DNA from: Pseudomonadota bacterium
Lineage (GTDB): Bacteria > Pseudomonadota > Gammaproteobacteria > Acidiferrobacterales > UBA6901
Assembly (NCBI GenBank): GCA_021819085.1
Contig: JAKASJ010000003.1
Coordinates: forward strand, 99,272 to 163,271
DNA: 64,000 nt
Direction: 5' to 3'
Numbering within the stretch: the stretch's first letter is position 1; each line of letters starts with the position of its first letter. Made by a program: the position numbers and the translations under genes. Below are positions 18,710 through 27,369 of the stretch, piece after piece. The notes beneath the pieces are model-generated. The model was not told where the DNA came from. It searched no databases and saw only the letters and a list, made by a program, of their open reading frames with translations.

Positions 18710-19543
18710 ATGAGCAATGCCAAACCCAAGATGAATACGGACGATGCGCTCTGGTCGCAGTACCTCGTGGAAGAGGAGCCCTACTACCGCCCGGTTTCCA
18801 ATGAGATCACCTTGTACGACGCTGCCTATAGCGTACGCATGCCGGTCATGCTCAAAGGGCCTACCGGTTGCGGAAAGAGCCGGTTTGTCGAATACATGGC
18901 ATGGAAGCTGAAGAAGCCTCTGATCACCGTAGCCTGTAACGAAGACATGACGGCCTCGGACCTCGTTGGGCGTTTTTTGCTTGATGCGAGCGGCACGAAA
19001 TGGCACGACGGTCCGTTGACTGTGGCCGCGCGGATCGGCGCGATATGTTATCTCGACGAAGTGGTCGAGGCGCGTCAGGACACGACCGTAGTGATCCACC
19101 CCCTGACCGATCATCGCCGCCAGTTGCCCCTCGAAAAGAAGGGCGAACTGGTGGACTGCCATCCCGATTTCCAGATGGTTATTTCGTACAATCCCGGCTA
19201 CCAGAGCCTGATGAAGGACCTGAAGCAGTCGACCAAACAGCGTTTTGGTGCGATTGATTTCGATTATCCCGATGCCGAGATCGAGGCGGAAATTGTTCAG
19301 CATGAGACTTCGGTAGACCGTGCCGTTGCCGAGAAACTTGTACAGATTGCGCACCGCGCGCGCAATCTCAAGGGGCACGGCCTGGACGAGGGCATTTCCA
19401 CGCGACTGCTGACCTATGCCGGTCAGTTGATATCCCGCGGAATCGATCCGCGCGCAGCTTGCCAGATGACCCTGGTGCGGCCCATAACCGACGACCCGGA
19501 CATGCGTGATACGCTGGATGCAGCGATCAGTACCTACTTCTGA
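18710..19543 (+). CDS. cbbQ: CbbQ, AAA+ ATPase of the RuBisCO activase
   Basis: A 277-residue MoxR-type AAA+ protein. With CbbO it remodels inhibited RuBisCO, releasing tight-binding sugar phosphates. The Walker A motif GPTGCGKS lies at residues 50-57 and the Walker B AICYLDEV ends at Asp116-Glu117. Sensor and arginine-finger regions are in YNPGYQSLMKDLKQSTKQRFGAIDFDYPD. The C-terminal small domain (RNLKGHGLDEGISTRLLTYAG) matches CbbQ/NorQ/GvpN. It is 190 bp after cbbS and 16 bp before a 102-codon gene that separates it from cbbO. Confidence 0.95.
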   Translation: MSNAKPKMNTDDALWSQYLVEEEPYYRPVSNEITLYDAAYSVRMPVMLKGPTGCGKSRFVEYMAWKLKKPLITVACNEDMTASDLVGRFLLDASGTKWHDGPLTVAARIGAICYLDEVVEARQDTTVVIHPLTDHRRQLPLEKKGELVDCHPDFQMVISYNPGYQSLMKDLKQSTKQRFGAIDFDYPDAEIEAEIVQHETSVDRAVAEKLVQIAHRARNLKGHGLDEGISTRLLTYAGQLISRGIDPRAACQMTLVRPITDDPDMRDTLDAAISTYF

Positions 19544-19559
19544 GAGGCGGTGCGACGCA

Positions 19560-19868
19560 ATGGGCGAGGAGCTCAGGTACCCCGGCATCCACAACGACCA
19601 TTTCGGGGGCATGACCGATCTGGGCCACATCATCCGTGACGCCTGGGCTCTCGGCCTTCTGCCTGAAAGCGAAACCTGTCAGGGCTGGGGGCGTGCCCAA
19701 TTCGATGAGCTGTACGCCAGGGTGCATGCAGCCTGGGAGCCTTACGGCCACCTTGTTGGCCGCCTTCCACCAGAGATGCGGGCACGGCACGAGCGCATAT
19801 ATGCCGAAGCGATACGGCATGCCCGCGAACTCGGCTGGTCGTCCGACCTGGATGACGAAGACGAATGA
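19560..19868 (+). CDS. small unknown protein between cbbQ and cbbO
   Basis: A 102-residue, acidic-tailed soluble protein I cannot assign. It starts MGEELRYPGIHNDHFGGM, continues TDLGHIIRDAWALGLLPESETCQGW, and ends in a helical, charged segment with an acidic SDLDDEDE tail. No transmembrane or metal motif is clear; one Cys is present. Spacing is operon-like on both sides (16 bp after cbbQ, 28 bp before cbbO), so it is probably made with the activase. It may be an accessory or adaptor of the CbbQO complex. A longer frame from 19506 overlapping cbbQ is unlikely. Confidence 0.75.
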   Translation: MGEELRYPGIHNDHFGGMTDLGHIIRDAWALGLLPESETCQGWGRAQFDELYARVHAAWEPYGHLVGRLPPEMRARHERIYAEAIRHARELGWSSDLDDEDE

Positions 19869-19896
19869 CAGACCCGGTCCCAACGTCCGGTATCAC

Positions 19897-22230
19897 ATGA
19901 CCGTCAACCTCGACGAATACAAGGAATATCTCGGACACCTCGATCCGCACGTGCGCGACTCTCTCGCTGAGAGCTTCGCTGAGGCGGCGCGTGTAATGTC
20001 GCCGCAAGGCCTGCAACGATGGCTCGAAGGCGCAAAGAGTCTTACCCAGCTTGGGCGTGGCAGCGAGCTTGTCGTGACCTATCTCCAGGCTATGCCGGCC
20101 GTGGCCAAAGAGGTGGGCGAAGACGTCCTAGCGGACTGCATCACCGGTGCCATGAAGCTCGCGTCCATGGTGAGTGGCGAGGTGATCCAGCTTCTGTTTG
20201 ACACGCTTCCGGCAGCTGCCGGACGGCTGGGCGATGCCGAGCTGCTGCGAGGGTACCTCGGTCTCATTCACCAGCTTTCGGCACGAGTGCCGCGCGGGTT
20301 GCGCCCCATGCTAGCCCACCTCGATGAGCTATTTGCCAAGCTTACGCTTGGCGGCCTGCGGCGCTGGGCGCTGTGGGGAGCACAGGCGCACGCGCGTGAC
20401 TTCCAGGCGCAGATTGCCTACTTCGATCTGAAGAGCGCCGACAGCCTCAGCGTGCTGCAAAAGGAACGGCGTGGCACGCTGTTCATCGACAATCAGAGAA
20501 AGCTCAATTTCTACCTTAGGGCATTCTGGGGGCGCGATTTCTTTCTGCGCCCAACCTCCGGGGATTACGAAACACGCGAAGGCTACAGGCCGTTCATCGA
20601 GAAACGGGTGATTCATCTGCCCGATGCCTATGATGACTATGCCGGCATCGCAGGCAGGGAGCTGTATCGCGCTGCGGCCGCGCATGCAGCTGCGCATCTG
20701 GTTTATACGCGCGAACCCATATCGATGGAACAGCTGAATCCTGTGCAGATGTTCTTCATCGGCATTTTCGAGGATGCCCGTATCGAGCATCTCGCGTTAC
20801 GTGAATTTCCGGGCATGAGGCAGCTTTGGTCCCAGTTCCACGCCAGGGTGCGCGAAGTGAGCTGTCCGACCGAGCCGGTAGTCGGTCTTCTCGAACGTCT
20901 TGCATATTCTCTGATCGATGATAGTTATCACGACGATGACAGGCTGATCCGGGACATGACCGAGCGTTTCCGCGCAGAGTGCGGGCAGCGGGCCACAGAC
21001 AATCACCTTTCGTGGGACCTGGGAGTAGGCCTTTACAACTCATTACGTGAATCCCGGTCCGTGCCGTCGCTGCGCGTGCTCGAGACGATGGCTATCCCGT
21101 ACCGTGACGACAATCGCTACTGCTGGGCTTCGGACGAAATTGCCTGGCAGGAAGCCGACTACCTGCCGGCACCGAAGCAGACGCGAAAGTACGTCACAAC
21201 CATGGAAATGGTAAATGAACTCGATTGCGAGCTTGCCGGCGATGATGCCCAGGAGATCTGGGTGCTCAAGGAGCCGTTCTACCTTGACCAGGAAGGATGC
21301 ACGATCAACGATCTGGAAGGCAGGGAGCCGGTGTCGGAACCCCATCACTATCAGGAATGGGACTATACCGTGCAGCTCCATCGGCCAAGCTGGACAACCG
21401 TTCTCGAAAAGCGCCAGCTTCGGGGTGATCCGGCGGAGATCGACAATATCCTGACGGATAACAAATCAGTGGCCTCGCGCTTGCGGCATATAATCGACGC
21501 GATGCAGCCCGAAGGGGTACAGCGCTTCCGTCGTCAGGAAGATGGGGAAGAGATCGATCTAAATGCCGCGATCCGCGCAATGATTGATATCCGCATGGGT
21601 CAAATCCCGGACCAGCGGATCAACATCCGCATCGTGCGTAAAGTACGCGATCTCGCCGTGCTTGTCCTGCTCGATCTTTCCGAATCCACCAACGAAAAAC
21701 TGGGCGCATCAGTGAAGCCGGTGATTCAGCTCGCGCGGGAGGCGACATCACTGCTGTCATGGGCGATTGATCGCGTTGGCGATCCGTTTGCGATTCACGG
21801 ATTTTCGTCGAATGGCCGGCATGAGGTGAAGTATTATCGTTTCAAGGATTTCAGGGAGCCATACAGCGACGAAATAAAGGCACGGCTTGCCGGCATGCGC
21901 GGCGGGTTCTCAACGCGCATGGGCGCAGCGCTGCGACATGCGGCAACTTTTCTGCTGAAGCAGCCCGAGCAGAAGAAGCTGATCCTGCTGCTTACCGACG
22001 GCGAACCGGCCGACATTGACGTACGTGACCCGCAATATTTGCGGCACGATACGAAGAAGGCGGTCGAAGAGCTTGCTGCGCGCGGCGTACGCACGTTCTG
22101 CATGACGCTCGATCCGAATGCCGACGATTATGTCGCGCGTATTTTCGGATCGAGGAGCTATATGGTGATAGACCAGGTCGATCGGCTGCCAGAACGTTTG
22201 CCGCAGCTTTATGCAGGCTTGACGAGATAA
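19897..22230 (+). CDS. cbbO: CbbO, VWA-domain adaptor of the RuBisCO activase
   Basis: A 777-residue protein with a C-terminal von Willebrand A domain (about residues 585-777). The MIDAS motif DLSES starts near residue 593 (VLVLLDLSESTNEK), and LLTDGEPADIDVRDPQYL completes the metal site. The long N-terminal region is the CbbO/NorD type. CbbO links the CbbQ hexamer to RuBisCO. The start was taken at ATG 19897 (MTVNLDEYKEYLGHLDPHVRD). An in-frame extension back to 19636 would overlap the upstream gene by more than 200 bp and has no family similarity. Confidence 0.93.
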   Translation: MTVNLDEYKEYLGHLDPHVRDSLAESFAEAARVMSPQGLQRWLEGAKSLTQLGRGSELVVTYLQAMPAVAKEVGEDVLADCITGAMKLASMVSGEVIQLLFDTLPAAAGRLGDAELLRGYLGLIHQLSARVPRGLRPMLAHLDELFAKLTLGGLRRWALWGAQAHARDFQAQIAYFDLKSADSLSVLQKERRGTLFIDNQRKLNFYLRAFWGRDFFLRPTSGDYETREGYRPFIEKRVIHLPDAYDDYAGIAGRELYRAAAAHAAAHLVYTREPISMEQLNPVQMFFIGIFEDARIEHLALREFPGMRQLWSQFHARVREVSCPTEPVVGLLERLAYSLIDDSYHDDDRLIRDMTERFRAECGQRATDNHLSWDLGVGLYNSLRESRSVPSLRVLETMAIPYRDDNRYCWASDEIAWQEADYLPAPKQTRKYVTTMEMVNELDCELAGDDAQEIWVLKEPFYLDQEGCTINDLEGREPVSEPHHYQEWDYTVQLHRPSWTTVLEKRQLRGDPAEIDNILTDNKSVASRLRHIIDAMQPEGVQRFRRQEDGEEIDLNAAIRAMIDIRMGQIPDQRINIRIVRKVRDLAVLVLLDLSESTNEKLGASVKPVIQLAREATSLLSWAIDRVGDPFAIHGFSSNGRHEVKYYRFKDFREPYSDEIKARLAGMRGGFSTRMGAALRHAATFLLKQPEQKKLILLLTDGEPADIDVRDPQYLRHDTKKAVEELAARGVRTFCMTLDPNADDYVARIFGSRSYMVIDQVDRLPERLPQLYAGLTR

Positions 22231-22391
22231 ACCAGCGTCGCCAGATCCGCTGTGCACCTTGCCGCTTAGGCCTGGCGGCTTGTGCCTGCGTTCGTTTCCG
22301 TCCCAGGCAGGTTCCGGTTGCGGTAAAATAGACCGGACATGCAGGTGCGTGCCGGAATCTGGAAAGACTGGCCGCACATGGCGGGGGCAAC

Positions 22392-23543
22392 ATGTTTTCA
22401 GAACGCATCGAGCGGCTGACCGGGTCATTGATACGCGAGATTCTCGCGCTGACGCAGCGGGAGGGCGTCATATCGTTCGCCGGCGGCCTGCCGGCGATGG
22501 AGGCCATGCCCGAGCTGGATTTGGCGCAGGCGCCGCAGGAACTGCGTCAGTACGGCACCACGGAAGGTGAGCCGTCATTGCGTGCACGCATCGCCACCGA
22601 CCTGAGCCGGTTGGGCCGCAGCTGTGCGGCGGATCAGGTGCTGGTTACTGCCGGATCGCAACAGGGTATTGACCTCGCATCGAAGCTGTTTGTAGATCCC
22701 GGTACGCCGGTATTGATCGAGGCGCCGAGCTATCTCGCCGCCATCCAGTCATTCCGTCTGTTCGGCGCGCGCTTCATTGCATTGCCGCTGTCGCCGCAGG
22801 GAATCGATCCGGCGGCGCTGCGCGCCGAGATTGCGCGCCAGCGTCCCGCCTTCGCCTATCTGATCCCGACATTCCAGAACCCATCGGGTTACTGCTATTC
22901 GGAAGCGACGCGGCTTGAGGTCGCGCGCGTGCTGGACAATGCCCGCGTGCCGCTGATCGAAGATGAACCCTATCGTGAGTTAAATTATAAGCACGTTGAT
23001 CATGTACCGATCTGTGCCCACCTGAAGGCGGCCCCGTGGATTTACCTCGGCAGTCTGTCCAAGACAGGCATGCCGGGGCTCCGTATCGGCTATGCGGCGG
23101 CATCGCCCGACCTGGTTCCGCTGCTGGTGCGCCTGAAGCAGTCCGCCGATCTGCATACCAACCGGCTCGGCCAATGGTGGGCCGACCGCTTTCTTCGCAA
23201 CCCCGATTATCCGGCGCACTTGGAGCGGCTGCGTGCCAGCTACCGCGCCCGGCGTGATGCCATGGCGGCAGCCCTGGACCGCCACTTCCGCGACTTCGCC
23301 CGATGGGAGGTGCCGGCCGGCGGCCTGTTCTTCTGGGTACAGCTCAACCGCCCGCTCGACTCGCGCGTGCTGCTCAAGAAGGCTCTGGATCGCAACGTCG
23401 CCTTTATGCCTGGTGAGCCGTTCTTCCCGGATGATGACCGGCCGCGCGGGTTTCTGCGGCTGAATTTCAGTCATGCCGATGATGAGGCAATCGAGCACGG
23501 GATCCGAATACTCGGGCAGGTTGTACGCAGCTGCCTGGACTAG
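22392..23543 (+). CDS. PLP-dependent aminotransferase (LysN/PLP class I-II)
   Basis: A 383-residue fold-type I aminotransferase resembling 2-aminoadipate/aromatic aminotransferases of the MocR-catalytic-domain group. Features are VISFAGGLPAMEAMPE at the N-terminus, VLVTAGSQQGIDL, PTFQNPSGYCYS, the PLP aspartate-like segment LIEDEPYREL, and the Schiff-base Lys in YLGSLSKTGMPGLRIGY near residue 227. No DNA-binding domain is attached. It starts 161 bp after cbbO and 188 bp before the carbonic anhydrase gene. A direct role in carbon fixation is unproven; the substrate cannot be read from sequence. Confidence 0.85.
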   Translation: MFSERIERLTGSLIREILALTQREGVISFAGGLPAMEAMPELDLAQAPQELRQYGTTEGEPSLRARIATDLSRLGRSCAADQVLVTAGSQQGIDLASKLFVDPGTPVLIEAPSYLAAIQSFRLFGARFIALPLSPQGIDPAALRAEIARQRPAFAYLIPTFQNPSGYCYSEATRLEVARVLDNARVPLIEDEPYRELNYKHVDHVPICAHLKAAPWIYLGSLSKTGMPGLRIGYAAASPDLVPLLVRLKQSADLHTNRLGQWWADRFLRNPDYPAHLERLRASYRARRDAMAAALDRHFRDFARWEVPAGGLFFWVQLNRPLDSRVLLKKALDRNVAFMPGEPFFPDDDRPRGFLRLNFSHADDEAIEHGIRILGQVVRSCLD

Positions 23544-23731
23544 CCGCCCAGAACGGCAGCATCAATCATCGCGTACGGGGGATGGCTGAGGTAACCGGAT
23601 TCTCCCGACGGGGTTGTGGCACCGGGTTGGGTCGGCCGACTGTACCCAGGCTGCCACGAACCAGCCTGAAGGGCCGGCCCGCGATGCGTGCGCGGCATCA
23701 AGAACTGAATGAAACGCGAGAGAGCCTGCAC

Positions 23732-24379
23732 ATGAAAGAAGTCAACGAGCTGATCAGCGGATTCCGGCGCTTCCAGAAACGCTATTTTTCGGAAGACCGC
23801 GCACTATATGAACGCCTCACCCGCCAGGGCCAGTCGCCCAAAGTCATGATCGTGGCCTGCTGCGATTCCCGGGTCGACCCGGTGATCATCACCGACAGCG
23901 ACCCGGGGGACTTGTTCGTGGTGCGAAATGTCGCGAACCTAGTGCCGCCATGCGAGGTGGGCGGTGGCTATCACGGTACGAGTGCGGCGCTTGAGTTCGC
24001 CGTAAGCGTGCTGCGTGTGAGCCAGTTGATCGTGATGGGGCATGCACGCTGCGGCGGGATTCGCGCGCTTCTCGAAGAGGTCCCGGAACAGTCCATTCCG
24101 TCCGGGTTCATCGCACCCTGGATGTCAATCGTGGAGGAAGCCCGGAACGAAGTGCGGGCGGCATTTCCCGATGTGGCCACCGAGGCGCGCGATCGTGCCT
24201 GCGAGCAGGCTGCGATTCGGATTTCCCTTCATAATCTGATGGGGTTTCCATTCGTGCGCGAAGCGGTCTCTGCCGGGAGGCTGACGCTGCATGGGTGGTA
24301 TTTCGACCTGGAACGCGGGGAGCTGCTGTGCCATTCTTCAGCCACCAATGCGTTCGAAGTGACCGTGGCGCATCTGTAG
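23732..24379 (+). CDS. beta-carbonic anhydrase
   Basis: A 215-residue zinc enzyme interconverting CO2 and bicarbonate. The zinc and dyad residues are present: CCDSR (Cys43, Asp45, Arg47) and GHARCGGI (His104, Cys107). The body matches the Can/CynT group, including LFVVRNVANLVPPCE and GTSAALEFAVSVL. ATG 23732 (MKEVNELISGF) fits the family; an upstream in-frame ATG at 23582 adds 50 residues without similarity. Its place downstream of cbbO suggests it supplies CO2 or bicarbonate during autotrophy. There is no signal peptide, so it is cytoplasmic. Confidence 0.93.
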   Translation: MKEVNELISGFRRFQKRYFSEDRALYERLTRQGQSPKVMIVACCDSRVDPVIITDSDPGDLFVVRNVANLVPPCEVGGGYHGTSAALEFAVSVLRVSQLIVMGHARCGGIRALLEEVPEQSIPSGFIAPWMSIVEEARNEVRAAFPDVATEARDRACEQAAIRISLHNLMGFPFVREAVSAGRLTLHGWYFDLERGELLCHSSATNAFEVTVAHL

Positions 24380-24448
24380 CGACGACACTCTTTGGCGGCG
24401 CACCCAACGACCGTTGCCAATCGACGCTCTGCTATTCGGCCCCCGATG

Positions 24449-25420
24449 TCAGGTGGCCACGGCCTGCCCCGTGGGTGTCCTTCCATCGATCCAGAAGTTA
24501 AGTTCGCGGTCGAGAAATTCCTCGACCGCCATGTAGTGCGAACCGTCGCAGGAGAAGGTCAGGCCCACTATGTCGTTCATTACATTGAGTGACCCGGAGC
24601 GCAGGTAAATCGTTTCATCCAGAAACCGCAGCGCCTTGAATTGCTCCAGAACCCGGATGATATCTCCTTCCCGAGTCTTGGCATTCTCCGCATAGCGACG
24701 TTTCGGATAGGCGAGACGCATCTCCGGATCGATGATCTCGTCGACGCTGTGCAGGCGATAGCTATAGGGATCGTCCAGAAACCACAGAGAGCAACGTCCG
24801 CTCGAGAAGTGGATCTTGCTGTGGAATACGCCGTATTCCCGCATCAGTACGACGATACCTTCGATCGTCTCGTTGGCGTACTTGTCGAAAACGCTGGGCG
24901 TGCGTGTCTGCATGAAAACCGTCCCGCGCACCGACGGATCCCCCCGAAACTGCTGCCAGTGCACCTTGTTTGGCACGGAGAGCTTGGTATTGCGAAGCAG
25001 ATCGTTGACCGAAAAGTCAGCGGCGATGAAACCGAGCAGCTGGTTGTCACGGCGCACCGCCTGCAACACCGTGAGACAGTATTCGAAGGTGTATTTGGAT
25101 AGATAGACGGACGAAAGCATTACTCCCTTGAAAGGCAGATGATTCTTCAGATAGGGGCGGTCCGACAGATCGCGGCCGCGCCACGAAGGATCTGGTCCGG
25201 ATGCCCGCACCATGGAGGAAAGTTCGATGCCATGCACGTCCCAGGCATACAACAAATGACAATTGGGCAATGACGGCAAGCCTTCGCGCAACCGTTCGTC
25301 GATCATATCCGCGTCTGGCCAGATCTCGGCAACCTGTTCCGCCACGCGCGCGAATGGGGCGCTGACGATCTCCGCAAGCGCGGCCTTTTTTTCGAGGATG
25401 GTCTGTTGCAGTGTTGTCAT
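24449..25420 (-). CDS. PDC/Cache-like sensor-domain protein
   Basis: A 323-residue protein with no transmembrane segment. The central part (about residues 55-165) resembles a PDC/Cache ligand-binding domain: LLYAWDVHGIELSSMVRASG, DLSDRPYLKNHLPFKGVMLSSVYLS and LQAVRRDNQLLGFIAADFSVNDLL. The C-terminal 150 residues (FHSKIHFSSGRCSLWFLDDPYSYRLH through FSCDGSHYMAVEEFLDRELNFWI) match no output domain that I know. Start ATG 25420 (MTTLQQTILEKKAALAEIV) was preferred over longer frames. It converges with the carbonic anhydrase gene with 69 bp between. A stand-alone cytoplasmic Cache-like sensor beside carbon-fixation genes is unusual. Confidence 0.72.
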   Translation of the reverse strand: MTTLQQTILEKKAALAEIVSAPFARVAEQVAEIWPDADMIDERLREGLPSLPNCHLLYAWDVHGIELSSMVRASGPDPSWRGRDLSDRPYLKNHLPFKGVMLSSVYLSKYTFEYCLTVLQAVRRDNQLLGFIAADFSVNDLLRNTKLSVPNKVHWQQFRGDPSVRGTVFMQTRTPSVFDKYANETIEGIVVLMREYGVFHSKIHFSSGRCSLWFLDDPYSYRLHSVDEIIDPEMRLAYPKRRYAENAKTREGDIIRVLEQFKALRFLDETIYLRSGSLNVMNDIVGLTFSCDGSHYMAVEEFLDRELNFWIDGRTPTGQAVAT

Positions 25421-26160
25421 AGCTGTTACCTGAGATTGCTTTGCTGTCGTAGAGTTCCAGCAGGCCAAGATTATATCGCCGATGTGTCTTTGTGATGAAC
25501 GCAACCACCGGCGTGTGAGAACCCTATCGGTTCTTGGCGTTCGCCCAGGCGCCATTTCCGACGAGCGGTTTTCGGCGTCCGACACGAAGCCCGCGCGGGT
25601 ATGCGTGAAGCCCCGGATACGTCTGCGCAGAAGATTCGGTCTGCTGGTGCTGGATCGCGTCACACCGGATGCGACCATCAGAGGTGGTCTCAACCCCCGG
25701 TGCGTGGTGCAGAACGATCCCGGTGTTTTTTTTGGCACCTGTTTTTGCACAAGCAGATTTCACTGACCGCCCATCCAGCCATGTGTTCGATCGTGAACCG
25801 TCGTAGCCGGTAGAGGTTTATGGAAAGATCGGGATGAATTGTCTGCTGTGGCGGTGCCCGGAATCTCGGTCGTCCCTTGGACATGCGGTGTCGGCGCAAC
25901 GATGGACCCGTTCCTGCCGGACAGGAACGGTTATCACATCTGGCCTGCGGCTGCGGTCCGGGGCCAGACCGTGGCGGATGCACATGAGAAAAAGGCAGAT
26001 CCTGAAGTGGCGCCACTTCAGGATCTGGATAGACCTAAACTGGCAGCTTCCCTGCTTGCGTCACCAGATTGAATGATGATAGTTTACTGCGGCGGTAGGT
26101 CTTTCTCTTCGATTCAAGAATCTGGACTCCCCTTTCCACTTTAAGCAAAGGAACAACAAT
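25421..26160 (+). other. 740-bp non-coding stretch
   Basis: No reading frame with recognisable protein features is present on either strand. It contains the upstream region of the sensor gene (leftward), a 32-bp perfect palindrome (25996-26027), and the promoter/leader of the secreted protein gene at 26161, which has an AAAGGAAC Shine-Dalgarno at about 26146. Confidence 0.55.
25996..26027 (-). terminator. 32-bp perfect palindrome with T-tract on the minus strand
   Basis: The arms CAGATCCTGAAGTGGC and GCCACTTCAGGATCTG abut exactly. Read on the minus strand the stem is followed by CCTTTTTCTC, giving the form of a strong intrinsic terminator for leftward transcription. No minus-strand gene lies to the right for several kilobases, so either a small leftward RNA ends here or the palindrome is an operator for a dimeric regulator. 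Confidence 0.55.
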
Positions 26161-26568
26161 ATGCGTTCATTGATTATCGGGACTCTAATTGTCGGATTGA
26201 TTGGCGCGCCGGTGGTGGCGTTCGGCGCTGTGCATCGCATAACGATTGCGTTGCACGCGCAGAACGGGTCGCGCGAAAACGGCAAGGCGATTCTCACGGC
26301 CGAAGGCGCCAAGACGAGAGTGTTCGTTGAGGTTGGGCATGCGCCCAAAGGAATTGCACAGCCCGCACATATCCACGAAGGCACGTGCAACAAGCTCAAT
26401 CCAATGCCGGCCTGGAAACTGAAACCGGTCAAGGGGGGCAGATCCGTTACGGTAGTTCCTGTTTCGCTGGACAGCCTTCTGCACGGAAAGTATGCGATCA
26501 ATGTTCACAGGAGCTTCAAAGAAATCAAGCACTACGTTTCCTGCGGCGATATTGCTGTCCAAAAATAG
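26161..26568 (+). CDS. small secreted beta-type protein (CHRD/SOD-like)
   Basis: A 135-residue exported protein. An N-terminal signal peptide (MRSLIIGTLIVGLIGAPVV, cleavage near GAV about residue 23) precedes a beta-rich domain: ITIALHAQNGSRENGKAILTAEG, VFVEVGHAPKGIAQPAHIHEGTC and a Cys near the C-terminus (YVSCGDIAVQK) that could pair with the Cys of HEGTC. The AHIHEGTC segment recalls CHRD or Cu/Zn-SOD-like folds and could bind metal. The function is unknown and the location periplasmic. The start ATG 26161 has AAAGGAAC upstream. It stands alone between two non-coding stretches. Confidence 0.75.
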   Translation: MRSLIIGTLIVGLIGAPVVAFGAVHRITIALHAQNGSRENGKAILTAEGAKTRVFVEVGHAPKGIAQPAHIHEGTCNKLNPMPAWKLKPVKGGRSVTVVPVSLDSLLHGKYAINVHRSFKEIKHYVSCGDIAVQK

Positions 26569-27091
26569 CGGTCTTTCTGCCCCGAGGTCGAGTGGCATGG
26601 GCCGCCTGCCTCGGGACGGATACGCCGGCCACCGGTACGCGGACGACCGGCGGCCGGAGTGCATGCACGTTGGTAGCGAGCGGCGACCAGCCTTCAGCCG
26701 GCGGCATTTGGTCCGGACTGGCATTGCGATCAAGCTGTTCATGCTGACGGACAGGGCCGATCACGGCGCTGGCGGTGGACGTTGTTGGGTCCTGCGGATC
26801 CGGCCGGGCCCTCAGGTCAGTTACCGGGCGGGTTGACCGGGTGTCCGGCCTGCGGACCTGCCCGATTTTTCAGCTGTGGTCGGCGGACAGGGCTCGTGGT
26901 GTCGGCGTAACCGAGAGGGAATTCGCGTCGCCCCGTTTGCCGGAAGCGGAATCGGTCCCTGGCGATGCCGGAGCCTGTCGTCTACCGGGCCGTTTTGGCA
27001 GATTCGGCCGCCGATCGGAACAGGCCCCTGTTACTGAGCCGGCTTTCGGCGTATAAGACCTTTCCCGACCTTGCCGATTCGACGAAACCGC
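26569..27091 (+). other. 523-bp GC-rich non-coding stretch
   Basis: No convincing frame, RNA gene or long repeat was seen. Several G-rich/C-rich patches (about 26760-26850) could fold locally but give no clear terminator. It separates the secreted-protein gene from the SemiSWEET gene. Confidence 0.45.
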
Positions 27092-27346
27092 ATGGAATTT
27101 GCCAATGTTTTCGGGTCCTTGGCCGGCACCCTGACTACCGTCGCCTTTCTTCCGCAGGCAATCAAGACCTGGAAGACAAGGTCTGCCGGGGACATATCGC
27201 TCGGCATGTTCACGCTCTTTGCCGCCGGTGTGTTTTTGTGGATTGTCTACGGAATCGGGATCGGTTCGGTTCCGGTGATTATCGCCAACACGATCACGTT
27301 CGTCCTGGCAGTGACGATTCTCGTGTTTAAGATAAAATACAAGTAA
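27092..27346 (+). CDS. SemiSWEET/PQ-loop small sugar transporter
   Basis: An 84-residue inner-membrane protein with three transmembrane helices: FANVFGSLAGTLTTVAFLPQAI, GMFTLFAAGVFLWIVYGIGI and PVIIANTITFVLAVTILVF. The PQ motif in TTVAFLPQAIKTWKTRSAGDIS identifies a SemiSWEET half-transporter, which acts as a dimer and may move sugars. The start was set at ATG 27092 (MEFANVFGSLAG); the longer frame from 27071 adds charged residues before the first helix. It lies 23 bp before murI in the same direction. Confidence 0.88.
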   Translation: MEFANVFGSLAGTLTTVAFLPQAIKTWKTRSAGDISLGMFTLFAAGVFLWIVYGIGIGSVPVIIANTITFVLAVTILVFKIKYK

Positions 27347-27369
27347 CCCCACAGCCCGACAAGGCAACC

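Noticed and set aside
19636-19896. N-terminal extension of CbbO by 87 residues
   Set aside because: It overlaps the 102-residue gene in another frame and has no resemblance to CbbO N-termini; ATG 19897 fits.
23582-23731. N-terminal extension of the carbonic anhydrase
   Set aside because: Fifty Arg/Pro-rich residues without hydrophobic signal or similarity; beta-CAs start as at 23732.
26569-27091. Short frames between the secreted-protein and SemiSWEET genes
   Set aside because: Several overlap on both strands, none has a start context, domain or conserved character.
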